A DNA stretch of 10,690 bases, from the NCBI GenBank assembly GCA_015492355.1, contig WGFF01000341.1, positions 1 through 10,690 on the forward strand, read 5' to 3'. This stretch comes from Deltaproteobacteria bacterium (GTDB lineage Bacteria > Desulfobacterota > GWC2-55-46 > S146-73). Of this stretch, positions 1 to 6,750 are shown piece by piece (the first letter of the stretch is position 1; the number at the start of each line of letters is the position of its first letter). Made by a program: the position numbers and the translations under genes. The notes beneath the pieces were generated by a model. The model saw only the letters and a program-made list of their open reading frames with translations, did no database searches and had not been told where the DNA came from.

Positions 1-191
1 GCCTTTTTCCCGTTTATGAATATAGTGGGTATATCCTCCTTGTATCTCCTGAAGAGGTCCTCACAGGAGGTAATGTCCACCTCCTTGAACTGGAAGGGTA
101 TATCGCGCTTTACCCTCCCGATTATCTCCTTCACCTCCTTGCAGAGGCAACAGTCCTTCCTTGCATAGAACTCAACGATAAGCTTCGTCAT
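1..191 (-). CDS. Glutaredoxin/thioredoxin-fold protein, N-terminal part (cut by window edge)
   Basis: Only the first 63 codons are present; the gene runs off the left edge. It begins MTKLIVEFYARKDCCLCKEV and has a CxxC active site at C14 and C17, with an extra cysteine at C15. A DIPTIF stretch places the expected cis-proline at P55, in the usual spot for the glutaredoxin fold. No signal peptide or membrane segment is seen at the start, so a cytoplasmic dithiol protein is likely. The ATG is at 191; the ribosome binding site is weak (GTGGGG a few bases upstream). It follows ccdA by 26 bases on the same strand, so it is probably the next gene of the cytochrome c maturation transcript. Its substrate is unknown; membership in the small glutaredoxin-like (DUF836-type) group is an inference from length and motif. 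Confidence 0.75.
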   Translation of the reverse strand, partial: MTKLIVEFYARKDCCLCKEVKEIIGRVKRDIPFQFKEVDITSCEDLFRRYKEDIPTIFINGKK

Positions 192-217
192 AAGCCCCAC
201 TTGAAAGGGTTGAGATT

Positions 218-952
218 TTAACTAAGGCTTGGAATAAAGGAGTTCAGATACCCTGCTATTATAGCAAAAGAGTTCGTGAATATCAAGACCCCTGTCAATA
301 TGAGAAAGACACCGGTTACTATGGAGACAGTCCTCATGTGTCTTTTCAACCTGTTGAAATGCTTAAGAAATGTGTTGATACCGAGGGAGGTAAGGAAAAA
401 GGGTATGGCAAGCCCCAGGGAATAGGCAACAAAGAGTATGATGCCGGAGAAGGGATTTGGAGATGTGGCTGCAACAGTGAATATAGCCGACAGAATGGGA
501 CCTATACACGGTGTCCATCCAGCGGCAAAGCCTATACCAACAAGGAATGAACCGAGAAGACCTGCGGGCTTTTCCCTGAAGAAATGAAGCCTTTTGTCCC
601 TCTGGAGTATGCCTATATTTATAATGCCTATTATATGGATGCCGAGGAGTATTATGACTATTCCACCTATCTTCCTTATCACATCCTGATATTCCATGAA
701 TATCTGTCCGAAGAGCTGGGCTGAGGAGCCGAGTATCACAACGAATACGGTGGAAAAGCCGAGGATGAACATAAGGGAGTTGTACATTATGACCCTTTTC
801 AATCTCTTCGTGCCCTCTTCACTTGTGAGCTCCTCGAAGGATATGCCCGTTACAAACGAGATATACGATGGCACAAGGGGGAGTACACATGGAGAGATGA
901 AGGATAATATCCCCCCAAGGAAGGCAAGAGGTATGGAAACATCCTGTGTCAT
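218..952 (-). CDS. ccdA: Cytochrome c biogenesis thiol transporter CcdA
   Basis: This 244-residue polytopic membrane protein carries reducing equivalents from cytoplasmic thioredoxin across the membrane to extracytoplasmic thioredoxins such as the ResA-like neighbour. The two halves each hold the expected proline-flanked cysteine: C22 in FISPCVLPLVPSY and C149 in AGWTPCIGPILSA. These are the redox pair of the CcdA/DsbD-beta family. About six hydrophobic segments are visible, the normal family size. The start is placed at the ATG at 952 because AAAGGAGACC lies directly in front of it. An open frame continues 17 codons further upstream, but those codons read through a 36-base palindrome and lack a ribosome binding site. 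It sits 174 bases downstream of the thioredoxin gene and 26 bases upstream of the glutaredoxin-like gene. Confidence 0.93.
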   Translation of the reverse strand: MTQDVSIPLAFLGGILSFISPCVLPLVPSYISFVTGISFEELTSEEGTKRLKRVIMYNSLMFILGFSTVFVVILGSSAQLFGQIFMEYQDVIRKIGGIVIILLGIHIIGIINIGILQRDKRLHFFREKPAGLLGSFLVGIGFAAGWTPCIGPILSAIFTVAATSPNPFSGIILFVAYSLGLAIPFFLTSLGINTFLKHFNRLKRHMRTVSIVTGVFLILTGVLIFTNSFAIIAGYLNSFIPSLS

Positions 953-955
953 GGT

Positions 956-961
956 CTCCTT
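956..961 (-). promoter_or_regulatory. Ribosome binding site of ccdA
   Basis: AAGGAG on the minus strand, three bases before the ATG at 952. It decides the start of ccdA against the longer open frame that begins at 1003. Confidence 0.7.
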
Positions 962-966
962 TATAC

Positions 967-1002
967 TGAGGGAAACCCCTTTTGTAAAAGGGGTTTCCCT
1001 CA
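967..1002. repeat. Perfect 36-base palindrome (repeat family member A)
   Basis: Two perfect 17-base arms (left arm TGAGGGAAACCCCTTTT) flank a two-base centre GT. The element lies between the ResA-like gene and ccdA, ending a few bases upstream of the ccdA ribosome binding site. An RNA copy would form a long hairpin in the ccdA leader. Related copies occur at 10467-10502, 10578-10606 and 6089-6111, and the last 12 bases of the window repeat its left edge. Confidence 0.85.
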
Positions 1003-1091
1003 AACTCCCTTCCCCAAAACTTTTAATCTATCTGTGGGTTAAGCCCCTGTGCTTCCTTAAAGACCCATGGCTCTTACAAGCCCCACCAGAT

Positions 1092-1124
1092 CCCATGGAC
1101 AGGGTCTCCATGGGGTTTAAACCC
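1092..1124. repeat. Overlapping inverted repeats after the thioredoxin gene
   Basis: CCCATGGA (1092-1099) pairs with TCCATGGG (1107-1114) around a seven-base loop. The second arm overlaps a 12-base perfect palindrome, GGGTTTAAACCC (1113-1124). Both lie just past the TAA of the ResA-like gene. No T-run follows on the minus strand, so this is not a standard intrinsic terminator; it could instead act as a processing or stability hairpin. The rest of 1003-1091 shows no gene and no convincing promoter. Confidence 0.55.
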
Positions 1125-1126
1125 TC

Positions 1127-1744
1127 TTATCTTTTATAATCCTCTGGGTTCCTGGGTCCATTCTCAAGGAGGTCGAGTATAACACCTATGTTTGTATGGT
1201 TCGACCAGTCCCTCGGACCCCATATCTTTTCGGCTATCACACCGTTCTGGTCTATTATGAACGTCTCTGGCACACCCGTGGTCTTGTACTCCTCCTTCAC
1301 CCTGCCCCTGCGGTCATGGAGCACAGGGAAGGTGAGGTTGTATCTCTCCACGAACTTCCGCACCACCTCAGGACCTTCTGAGTCCACACTCACAGCGAGT
1401 ATCTCGAAGGGCTTGTCCTTCAGGGCGTTGTAGAGTGACTGCATGGACGGCATCTCGTCCTCACAGGGTTTACACCATGTCGCCCAGAAGTTAAGGAACA
1501 CCACCTTACCGCGGTAGTCCTTAAGACTCACCTCTCTGCCATCAAGGTCAGGAAGGGTAAAGTCTATTGCCTGTGTGCCAGCAACAACGGGTTCGAATTT
1601 TCTCTTCTGCGTGAGCACCAATAGGGTAACGATGGCTATAATCGCCACCACTATACCGGCAACCACACCCCTTGAAAGCCCTCCCTCGCCCCTCTCCTCG
1701 TCATTATCTGTATGTACCTCTACCATACTCTTATGCATAGGCAT
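1127..1744 (-). CDS. Membrane-anchored thioredoxin-like protein, ResA/TlpA family
   Basis: A 205-residue protein with one N-terminal transmembrane segment (about residues 25-45) followed by an extracytoplasmic thioredoxin domain. The family reduces the disulfide of apocytochrome c so that haem can be attached. The active site is C91-x-x-C94 in NFWATWCKPCEDEMP, and the cis-proline is P159 in TTGVPETF. The domain opens with the AhpC/TSA-like stretch AIDFTLPDLDGREVSLKDYRG. The start is uncertain: ATGs at 1744, 1738 and 1726 are in frame and none has a strong ribosome binding site. With the first, the gene overlaps the end of ccsA by 14 bases, implying translational coupling. CcdA, encoded next, is its likely electron donor. 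The specific assignment to ResA rather than another TlpA-like protein rests on neighbours. Confidence 0.88.
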   Translation of the reverse strand: MPMHKSMVEVHTDNDEERGEGGLSRGVVAGIVVAIIAIVTLLVLTQKRKFEPVVAGTQAIDFTLPDLDGREVSLKDYRGKVVFLNFWATWCKPCEDEMPSMQSLYNALKDKPFEILAVSVDSEGPEVVRKFVERYNLTFPVLHDRRGRVKEEYKTTGVPETFIIDQNGVIAEKIWGPRDWSNHTNIGVILDLLENGPRNPEDYKR

Positions 1745-2618
1745 GGAGTCCAGGAAGTATGAAACTCACCCCCCAGTACAGGAATATAACGCAGAGGAAA
1801 CCCACGATCGACAGATACGCAGCCCTCTTTCCACTCCAGCCCCTTGTAATCCTTGCATGGAGATAGGCTGCGTACACGAACCACGTTATGAGCGACCAGG
1901 TCTCTTTCGGGTCCCAGCTCCAGTAGGCACCCCACGTGTTGTTTGCCCATATAGCACCTGATACGATGCCTACAGCAAGGAACGGGAACCCCCAGGCGAT
2001 GCTCTTGTAGCTGAGCTCATCGAGTATCCTTGAGTCAGGGAACCTCTCAACGAGTATGTTCCTTATGCCATCTGACTCGTATCTGCTCTTTATGAGATAC
2101 ATTATGCTCAAGCCGAAGGATATGGCAAAGGCTGCGTATCCCACAAAGGTGGTAAACACATGGAAGTCGAGCCATCCTATGGCGTATTTCTCCATCCCAA
2201 CTGGCTCAAGAAGGGATACGAGCCACTTCCACTTGCTCTGGAGCGCAGGATTGAGCGGTTCCACACTCTTGAACCTGTAGGGTAGAAGGGATGTGGAAAG
2301 CATGGCAATAACCTCTATTATCATGACGAACGCACCCATGACCCTGTACCTGTACTTGTGTTCCATTATGAGGTATCCTATGTTAGTTATCCAGACAAAT
2401 AGGATCATGGACTCATAGAGGTTCGAAAAGGGTGCGTGCCCTGACTCTCCAGCCCTTGTGATGAGTATCATGGTGGTAGAGAGAAGGGCTATATATGCCA
2501 TAGAGGTTGCTATCTGCCCTATCCATCTCTTCTTGAAGAGCCAGTAAAGGATATAAAAGACCGCTGTAATACAGTAGAAGGCAAGAGAGAATGTAAAGAA
2601 CAGAAGACTGAGTATCAT
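1731..2618 (-). CDS. ccsA: Cytochrome c assembly protein CcsA/ResC (haem exporter and lyase subunit)
   Basis: A 295-residue polytopic membrane protein of the haem handling family. With ResB it moves haem to the outer face and ligates it to apocytochrome c (System II). The tryptophan-rich WWD motif is clear: WGAYWSWDPKETWSL at 229-243. Conserved histidines are H153 (DFHVFTTF) and H292 (GLHAYA) flanking the WWD segment as expected for external haem ligands, H254 (AYLHAR) as the likely membrane histidine, and H61 in SGHAPFSNLYES. Several hydrophobic helices span the whole length, a normal size for CcsA. The ATG at 2618 overlaps the resB stop in an ATGA arrangement, and a strong ribosome binding site, GGGGAGG, lies in the end of resB. 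It is the second half of the ResB-CcsA pair that is fused as CcsBA in some bacteria. Confidence 0.95.
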   Translation of the reverse strand: MILSLLFFTFSLAFYCITAVFYILYWLFKKRWIGQIATSMAYIALLSTTMILITRAGESGHAPFSNLYESMILFVWITNIGYLIMEHKYRYRVMGAFVMIIEVIAMLSTSLLPYRFKSVEPLNPALQSKWKWLVSLLEPVGMEKYAIGWLDFHVFTTFVGYAAFAISFGLSIMYLIKSRYESDGIRNILVERFPDSRILDELSYKSIAWGFPFLAVGIVSGAIWANNTWGAYWSWDPKETWSLITWFVYAAYLHARITRGWSGKRAAYLSIVGFLCVIFLYWGVSFILPGLHAYA

Positions 2619-4063
2619 CTTCCTACCTCCCCTTTCCCGGTTGCAGGCAGTGTGGCTTTTATCTCCTTGAGGAGTTCCTCAAACTCCCTTTCGAAGGTGA
2701 ACCTGTCCTTGTTCACGGTGCCACCTATACGTATCTCCGATGAATTCCTCGCATCCCTCACGCTAACCCACACCCTCCTGTGGTGCACGAAGAAGGCGAG
2801 TATAAAACCGAGCCCCATAATACCGGTTCCAAGCCACACTATGTTTGTTCCAGGGTCCTTGTTTATGGATATGCCAGAGAAGAGGGTGGGACGAAAGGCA
2901 GTGAACACTATATCATCACCTGAATCAGGTATGGTGGAGAAAAGCCCAGGGTACTTGAAAAAGAGCCACGGTGTGGAGACGAGTTCATCCCCCCTGTAGA
3001 CCTCTACCTTGAGTGCAGGGTTGTTTGCATCAGCGGATTTGGAGAAGACCGTCTTTGTCCTCTCGTCAAAGGCAAAGTCTGCCACATACCCCACAATCCT
3101 CACGGAGTATTCACTGTCGGGTATCTTCTTGAGTTCTCCCCATTTTATCGTAACAGGTGGATCGAGCTCTTCCCTGTCCTTCCTCTTAAGGGCAACCTGT
3201 GCCTCCTTGACCCTGTCCCATGCCATACCGTAACTGCTCTGATAAAAACGTATCCCCTTGTAGAGGAGCGGTTCGTTCACCCATATATGTTTCTTGAAGA
3301 CCTCCTTTCCGTCCTCTATAACAGTGAGAAGGGAGTTGTACTGCTTTATCTGTCCTGTATCGTAGTAGTCTATCCAAAACCTGTCCAGCCTCAACTGAAA
3401 GTCTGCCTGGGGTACACTCATACTGCCCCCTTCGTACACTATCCTGAAATCATTGTAGCCGTATATGTTCCCTATAATCGCACCGAGGAGTATCACAAGG
3501 AGGCTTACATGCGTTACATCCGCACCGAAACGCCCTGATATACCCTTCCATGCATAGATGGAAACCCCATCCTTCTCCTCAAAGGTCCTGACCCTGTACC
3601 TCCTCTTTTTGAATATACCGAGGAGTCTTGCCTTGACCTCTGCGGGCTGGGCATCCACTGTAAATACATCCTTGTTTGAGAGCCTCTCTATTATCTCTGG
3701 TTTTGCAGTACCCTTGTTCTCTTTGAGCAGGGCTTTCCACTTCGGGGGAAACCTCTCTATGGTGCATACAACCACGTTCAGAACGAGCAGTGTGAGGAGT
3801 AAAAGGAACCACCAGGAGTGGTACATATCATTCAGCCTGAGGAGGAATATGATCCTCGTCCATCTCTCCCCGTACTCCGAAAGATAGGTCTCCACAGGCT
3901 GGTTCTGCTGTATAACAGTACCTATAATGGAGACGAGGGCAAGGGATATGAGGACAAAGATTGTAAGCTTAAGAGAGTTAAAAAGAGCCCATATCCTTGA
4001 GCCGATGGCTCTGTACCATCTACCTTCTACATCCACAGATACCTCGCCAACCCTGTCTGCCAT
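2615..4063 (-). CDS. resB: Cytochrome c biogenesis protein ResB/Ccs1
   Basis: A 482-residue membrane protein, partner of CcsA in System II. Four hydrophobic segments are visible near residues 33-51, 82-100, 183-200 and 406-427, with a large extracytoplasmic domain between the third and fourth, the ResB layout. The opening LFNSLKLTIFVLISLAL followed by GTVIQQNQ is typical of the family, as is GADVTHVSLLVILLGAIIG; H185 in that segment is the likely membrane haem ligand supplied by the ResB half. The external domain presumably contacts the apocytochrome. The ATG at 4063 follows the TPR gene by six bases, and the stop overlaps ccsA, so the three are co-transcribed. A charged cytoplasmic tail of about 55 residues follows the last helix. 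Confidence 0.93.
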   Translation of the reverse strand: MADRVGEVSVDVEGRWYRAIGSRIWALFNSLKLTIFVLISLALVSIIGTVIQQNQPVETYLSEYGERWTRIIFLLRLNDMYHSWWFLLLLTLLVLNVVVCTIERFPPKWKALLKENKGTAKPEIIERLSNKDVFTVDAQPAEVKARLLGIFKKRRYRVRTFEEKDGVSIYAWKGISGRFGADVTHVSLLVILLGAIIGNIYGYNDFRIVYEGGSMSVPQADFQLRLDRFWIDYYDTGQIKQYNSLLTVIEDGKEVFKKHIWVNEPLLYKGIRFYQSSYGMAWDRVKEAQVALKRKDREELDPPVTIKWGELKKIPDSEYSVRIVGYVADFAFDERTKTVFSKSADANNPALKVEVYRGDELVSTPWLFFKYPGLFSTIPDSGDDIVFTAFRPTLFSGISINKDPGTNIVWLGTGIMGLGFILAFFVHHRRVWVSVRDARNSSEIRIGGTVNKDRFTFEREFEELLKEIKATLPATGKGEVGR

Positions 4064-4069
4064 GGTTTT

Positions 4070-4636
4070 TTATCTGTTCTCGAACTGGGCAAGATACTCC
4101 TTTGCAGCCCTGCCCACCTGTGTTTCTGGATCGATTGCAACTGCCTTCTCCCATGCCTCCCTTGCCTTCTCAAGATTGCCCATGCCGAAGGCAAGTATAA
4201 AACCCTTTGTGAGCCATATCCTCTGGTAGTAGGGATTCTTCTTTATCCCCTCTTCGACAAACCTGAGCCCTTCCACGGAATTACCCAGATAGTGGTTGGA
4301 AAGCCCAAGGTCATTGTACGAATCCACATCATCAGGGTTAAGCTCTATAGCCCGCTTGTAGTAGTCTATGGCTTTGGCAAACTGCCTGCGATCGAAGTAA
4401 AGATCACCTATATAGGCGACAAGCCGTGCATCGTCTGGATTCTCTCTGAGTTTTCTCTTGAGCATCTCTATCTCCGCATCCTCACCCCTATTGAAACCAT
4501 CCACCACAGAGCCGGTGTACGTACCACCCCTCTGGGGTCTTTCCGTTGACTTCAAGCCGAGATAATACCCTCCTACACCAAAAACCCCCACGAGCCCTAT
4601 AACACCAAAGACTATGGCAAGGCTATTACCCTTCAC
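4070..4636 (-). CDS. Membrane-anchored TPR repeat protein
   Basis: A 188-residue protein with one N-terminal transmembrane segment (about residues 6-27), a polar linker, and about three tetratricopeptide repeats at roughly 68-101, 103-136 and 138-171. The second helix of the first repeat, FAKAIDYYKRAIELNPDD, is a near-consensus TPR. TPRs bind proteins or peptides. The position between a Cys-rich lipoprotein and resB suggests a chaperone or scaffold for apocytochrome or the ResB-CcsA complex, loosely like the TPR part of CcmI/NrfG in System I; that role is inferred, since System II has no established TPR subunit. The start is a GTG at 4636, with AAAGGA about ten bases upstream; no in-frame ATG lies near. 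No catalytic motif was seen. Confidence 0.82.
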   Translation of the reverse strand: MKGNSLAIVFGVIGLVGVFGVGGYYLGLKSTERPQRGGTYTGSVVDGFNRGEDAEIEMLKRKLRENPDDARLVAYIGDLYFDRRQFAKAIDYYKRAIELNPDDVDSYNDLGLSNHYLGNSVEGLRFVEEGIKKNPYYQRIWLTKGFILAFGMGNLEKAREAWEKAVAIDPETQVGRAAKEYLAQFENR

Positions 4637-4682
4637 GAACCACCGTTCCTTTTAGGAGATTTCAGGAAGACCCTATCCCCCT

Positions 4683-5060
4683 TCAGCGCGAAAACCTCCT
4701 ATCCACTGCCCTTCTTATGGAGACCACATCCTTTCCCTCTTTGTACAGGTCATAAGCCACGAGGGCTTCGTCCTGACAGATATCACAGTGAAGGGCATGC
4801 TGATCCACATAGCATGTAAGAAGGCTCTTGTGACCAAAATTCTCCTTGCACTCACAGAAGCAGTAAAGACTGTCCAGTATCTCTGGAATCTCCTTTGCAA
4901 TCTCGTAGGCTCGCCCTGCCTTACCGGTAAAGTATACAGGAGACAGGGTGGGTCTGGTCTCTCCCCCCCTGAGTTCTGCAGGATCGATGGCCTCCCTGCC
5001 CTGGCAGGATATGACAAAGAGTGCCACTATGAGAAGATAAAAGACCCGTTTACCTGACAT
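4683..5060 (-). CDS. PCYCGC-like cysteine-rich lipoprotein
   Basis: A 125-residue predicted lipoprotein. The N-terminus MSGKRVFYLLIVALFVISCQG is a lipoprotein signal with the lipobox cysteine at C19. The mature part carries LYCFCECKENFGHKSLLTC and then HALHCDICQDEAL, giving C67, C69, C71, C83, C92 and C95 with H77, H88 and H91. This matches the pattern of PCYCGC-motif proteins (CYCGC, GHKSL, CDIC, DEAL, YKEGK), here with YCFCEC in place of PCYCGC. The family's function is unknown; the many Cys and His suggest metal or haem binding, which is inference. The ATG at 5060 is preferred over upstream in-frame codons because GGGGAGG lies just before it and the signal peptide starts there. It is the first gene of the cytochrome c maturation block, 46 bases before the TPR gene. 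Confidence 0.82.
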   Translation of the reverse strand: MSGKRVFYLLIVALFVISCQGREAIDPAELRGGETRPTLSPVYFTGKAGRAYEIAKEIPEILDSLYCFCECKENFGHKSLLTCYVDQHALHCDICQDEALVAYDLYKEGKDVVSIRRAVDRRFSR

Positions 5061-5064
5061 CCTG

Positions 5065-5072
5065 ACCTCCCC
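5065..5072 (-). promoter_or_regulatory. Ribosome binding site of the Cys-rich lipoprotein
   Basis: GGGGAGGT on the minus strand, four bases before the ATG at 5060. It supports the shorter start over an open frame reaching 5114. Confidence 0.65.
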
Positions 5073-5096
5073 TGCTGATAGTCTACCCATCTTCCT

Positions 5097-5105
5097 ATGA
5101 TAACA
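5097..5105 (-). promoter_or_regulatory. Extended -10 promoter for the cytochrome c maturation genes
   Basis: TGTTATCAT on the minus strand is an extended -10 element (TGn plus TATCAT, five of six to consensus). It lies in an AT-rich spacer with A/T runs upstream (5115-5155) that could act as an UP element; no good -35 hexamer is visible at 17 bases. A transcript starting near 5090 would have a leader of about 30 bases before the lipoprotein gene. This separates the maturation cluster from the rnf operon. No convincing GC-rich terminator hairpin was found after rnfB; only a weak AT-rich stem lies near 5120-5152. Confidence 0.5.
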
Positions 5106-5173
5106 GGAAAGCATTAAAAATTCATTAAAAAAAGATTAGTATTTTTAAATGGTTTCTTTAAAGGATGCTGACC

Positions 5174-6025
5174 CTACGATGCCTGTTTTATCCTGGATGC
5201 ATAGAAGTCCTCCCTGGTCATCTTCTCCTCTTCACCAAAGAGGATACATTTTGTGGGACATCTCTTTGTAGGTTCATCCGTTTGTGGACAGAGTTCATAG
5301 TTTATGGTGGCAAGGTTGTCCTTCATGGTTATACCACCCTCGACCTTGCAGTCCTTAACGCACAGGGTGCAGGCAACACACGCAACCTTGCATACCTTTC
5401 TTGCCTTCGCTCCCTTGTCCTTGTTCTTGCAGTAGACGAAGAGTTTTCTATCCACTGGGTGCATCTCTATAATATCCCTCGGACATGCCCTTGCACAGGC
5501 ACCACATCCCACGCACTTGTCATAGAACACAACAGGCAATCCGTTGTCATTCATTGCCATTGCATCGAACCTGCACGCCCTCACACAATCCCCGTACCCG
5601 TGGCATCCGTAACCACACGCCTTCTCTCCGCCTGAAAGCTCCGCTGCAAGACATGTCCTGTCGCCCCTGTATCTTACGGTCCTTACAGCCTCCCTGTCTC
5701 CACCCCTGCAGAGAACCACTGCCTTGAGTGCCTGTGCCTCCACAGACTCCACCCCGAGTATCTCCGCAACCATGTCAGTGACCTCCTGACCACCTGCGGT
5801 ACAGGCATTCACAGCCACCTCGTGGAGGGCGAGCTTCTCTGCGAGCTGAAGACACCCTGCATAACCGCAGGCACCGCAGTTGGTCTGCGGGAGTACCTCA
5901 AGGAGCCTGCCAACGAGTGGGTCCTCCTCAACCCTCAACCTCTTATCAGCAATGACAAGAAACAGGGCAAAGAATATCCCCAGACCACCCATTGCAATAA
6001 CGGATATAAAAACCGCACTGTCCAT
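5174..6025 (-). CDS. rnfB: Rnf complex electron-transfer subunit RnfB, long form
   Basis: A 283-residue iron-sulfur subunit, the presumed entry point for ferredoxin electrons into Rnf. One N-terminal membrane helix (about 5-26) is followed by the Fes domain with C50, C53, C58 and C75 (TNCGACGYAGCLQLAEKL). A first two-cluster ferredoxin region follows: C137, C141, C147, C151 and then C171, C174, C177, C181 (CVGCGACARACP). A second region has C212, C216, C219, C222, C226 and then C246, C256, C260. It is longer than the roughly 190-residue proteobacterial form and resembles the clostridial-type long RnfB. In the last motif, CPQTDEPTKRCP, the two middle cysteines expected in CxxCxxCxxxCP are T249 and P252. 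The ATG at 6025 has AAAGGAG upstream. The gene is separated from rnfA by 145 bases and may have its own promoter. Confidence 0.95.
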   Translation of the reverse strand: MDSAVFISVIAMGGLGIFFALFLVIADKRLRVEEDPLVGRLLEVLPQTNCGACGYAGCLQLAEKLALHEVAVNACTAGGQEVTDMVAEILGVESVEAQALKAVVLCRGGDREAVRTVRYRGDRTCLAAELSGGEKACGYGCHGYGDCVRACRFDAMAMNDNGLPVVFYDKCVGCGACARACPRDIIEMHPVDRKLFVYCKNKDKGAKARKVCKVACVACTLCVKDCKVEGGITMKDNLATINYELCPQTDEPTKRCPTKCILFGEEEKMTREDFYASRIKQAS

Positions 6026-6088
6026 ATATGGTTCTCCTTTCTGGAAGGGAGAAGATCTTTATGTTTACAGAGAGAACCTCCCCTCCTC

Positions 6089-6111
6089 ATCCCCCTTTAT
6101 AAAAGACCGGG
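6089..6111. repeat. Degenerate palindrome in the rnfA-rnfB gap (repeat family member B)
   Basis: CCCCTTTATAAAAGACC on the plus strand matches the minus-strand core of the 10467-10502 element (CCCCTTT, two or three central bases, AAAGACC). The palindrome itself is poor here. It lies in the 145-base non-coding spacer 6026-6170 between rnfA and rnfB, which otherwise holds a promoter at its rnfA end and the rnfB ribosome binding site. Confidence 0.5.
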
Positions 6112-6164
6112 CTTAAAAACCCCTGGAGTGGTTAGGGGGAAGTCCTCACAAAGGATTAGCCAGC

Positions 6165-6193
6165 ATTATATCATACCGTGAGCAAACCTGCAA
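6165..6193 (-). promoter_or_regulatory. Internal promoter for rnfB
   Basis: On the minus strand, TTGCAG (6188-6193), a 17-base spacer and a perfect TATAAT (6165-6170). The spacer ends TGA, so the element is also an extended -10 (TGATATAAT). The TGA is the rnfA stop codon itself. A start near 6158 would give rnfB a leader of about 130 bases containing the degenerate palindrome. Confidence 0.55.
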
Positions 6194-6749
6194 AGCCCAT
6201 GAAGGCAAGGGCGAGCATACCAGCCACAAGGAGTGTCATTGGTGCGCCCTTGAGTGATTCTGGTACATCCGCAAATTCGAGCTCCTCACGTATACCCGCC
6301 ATGAGCACGAGCGCAAGGGTGAACCCTGCACCACCACCGAGACCGAAGAACAGACTCTCTATAAACGTATACTCCCTCAGGGCTTCGAAAAGGGCAAGCC
6401 CGAGTATGGAGCAATTGGTGGTTATAAGGGGGAGGAATATACCGAGGCTCCTGTAAAGTGGTGGGCTCGTCTTCCTTATGAACATCTCCACGAGCTGGAC
6501 GAGGGATGCTATGGTTATGATGAATGCAACGTACTGGAGGAAGGGGAGATCGAACCTTATGAGTATATGTGTATTTATGAGCCACGTTATGACCGCTGTA
6601 AGGGTCATGACAAAGGTGGTTGCGAATCCCATGTTGAGTGCTGTATCGAGCCTCTTTGAAACGCCCAGGAACGGACATATACCGAGAAAGTACGCAAGTA
6701 CAAGGTTGTTTACGACTGCAGCGGATATGAAAATCATAAGGGGTTTCAT
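6171..6749 (-). CDS. rnfA: Rnf complex membrane subunit RnfA
   Basis: A 192-residue integral membrane subunit, homologous to NqrE and to RnfE. Six hydrophobic helices are visible. The two half-motifs that hold the membrane-buried [2Fe-2S] cluster with RnfE are present: C25 in FLGICPFLGVSKRL and C113 in LITTNCSILGLALFEALR. The length is the family norm. The ATG at 6749 comes one base after the rnfE stop, so the pair is translationally coupled. RnfA passes electrons across the membrane between the cytoplasmic iron-sulfur subunits and the covalent flavins of RnfG and RnfD. Its final codons overlap the putative internal promoter that would serve rnfB. Confidence 0.96.
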   Translation of the reverse strand: MKPLMIFISAAVVNNLVLAYFLGICPFLGVSKRLDTALNMGFATTFVMTLTAVITWLINTHILIRFDLPFLQYVAFIITIASLVQLVEMFIRKTSPPLYRSLGIFLPLITTNCSILGLALFEALREYTFIESLFFGLGGGAGFTLALVLMAGIREELEFADVPESLKGAPMTLLVAGMLALAFMGFAGLLTV

Positions 6750-6750
6750 A

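Noticed and set aside
967..1002. Intrinsic terminator interpretation of the perfect palindrome
   Set aside because: No T-run follows on the minus strand; it is directly followed by the ccdA ribosome binding site, and related copies occur upstream of other genes.
5103..5173. Intrinsic terminator after rnfB
   Set aside because: Only an AT-rich imperfect stem with a T-run is visible; no GC-rich hairpin, so it is not called.
5165..5635. Plus-strand open frame of 156 codons
   Set aside because: Antisense to the cysteine-rich 3' half of rnfB; no domain recognised.
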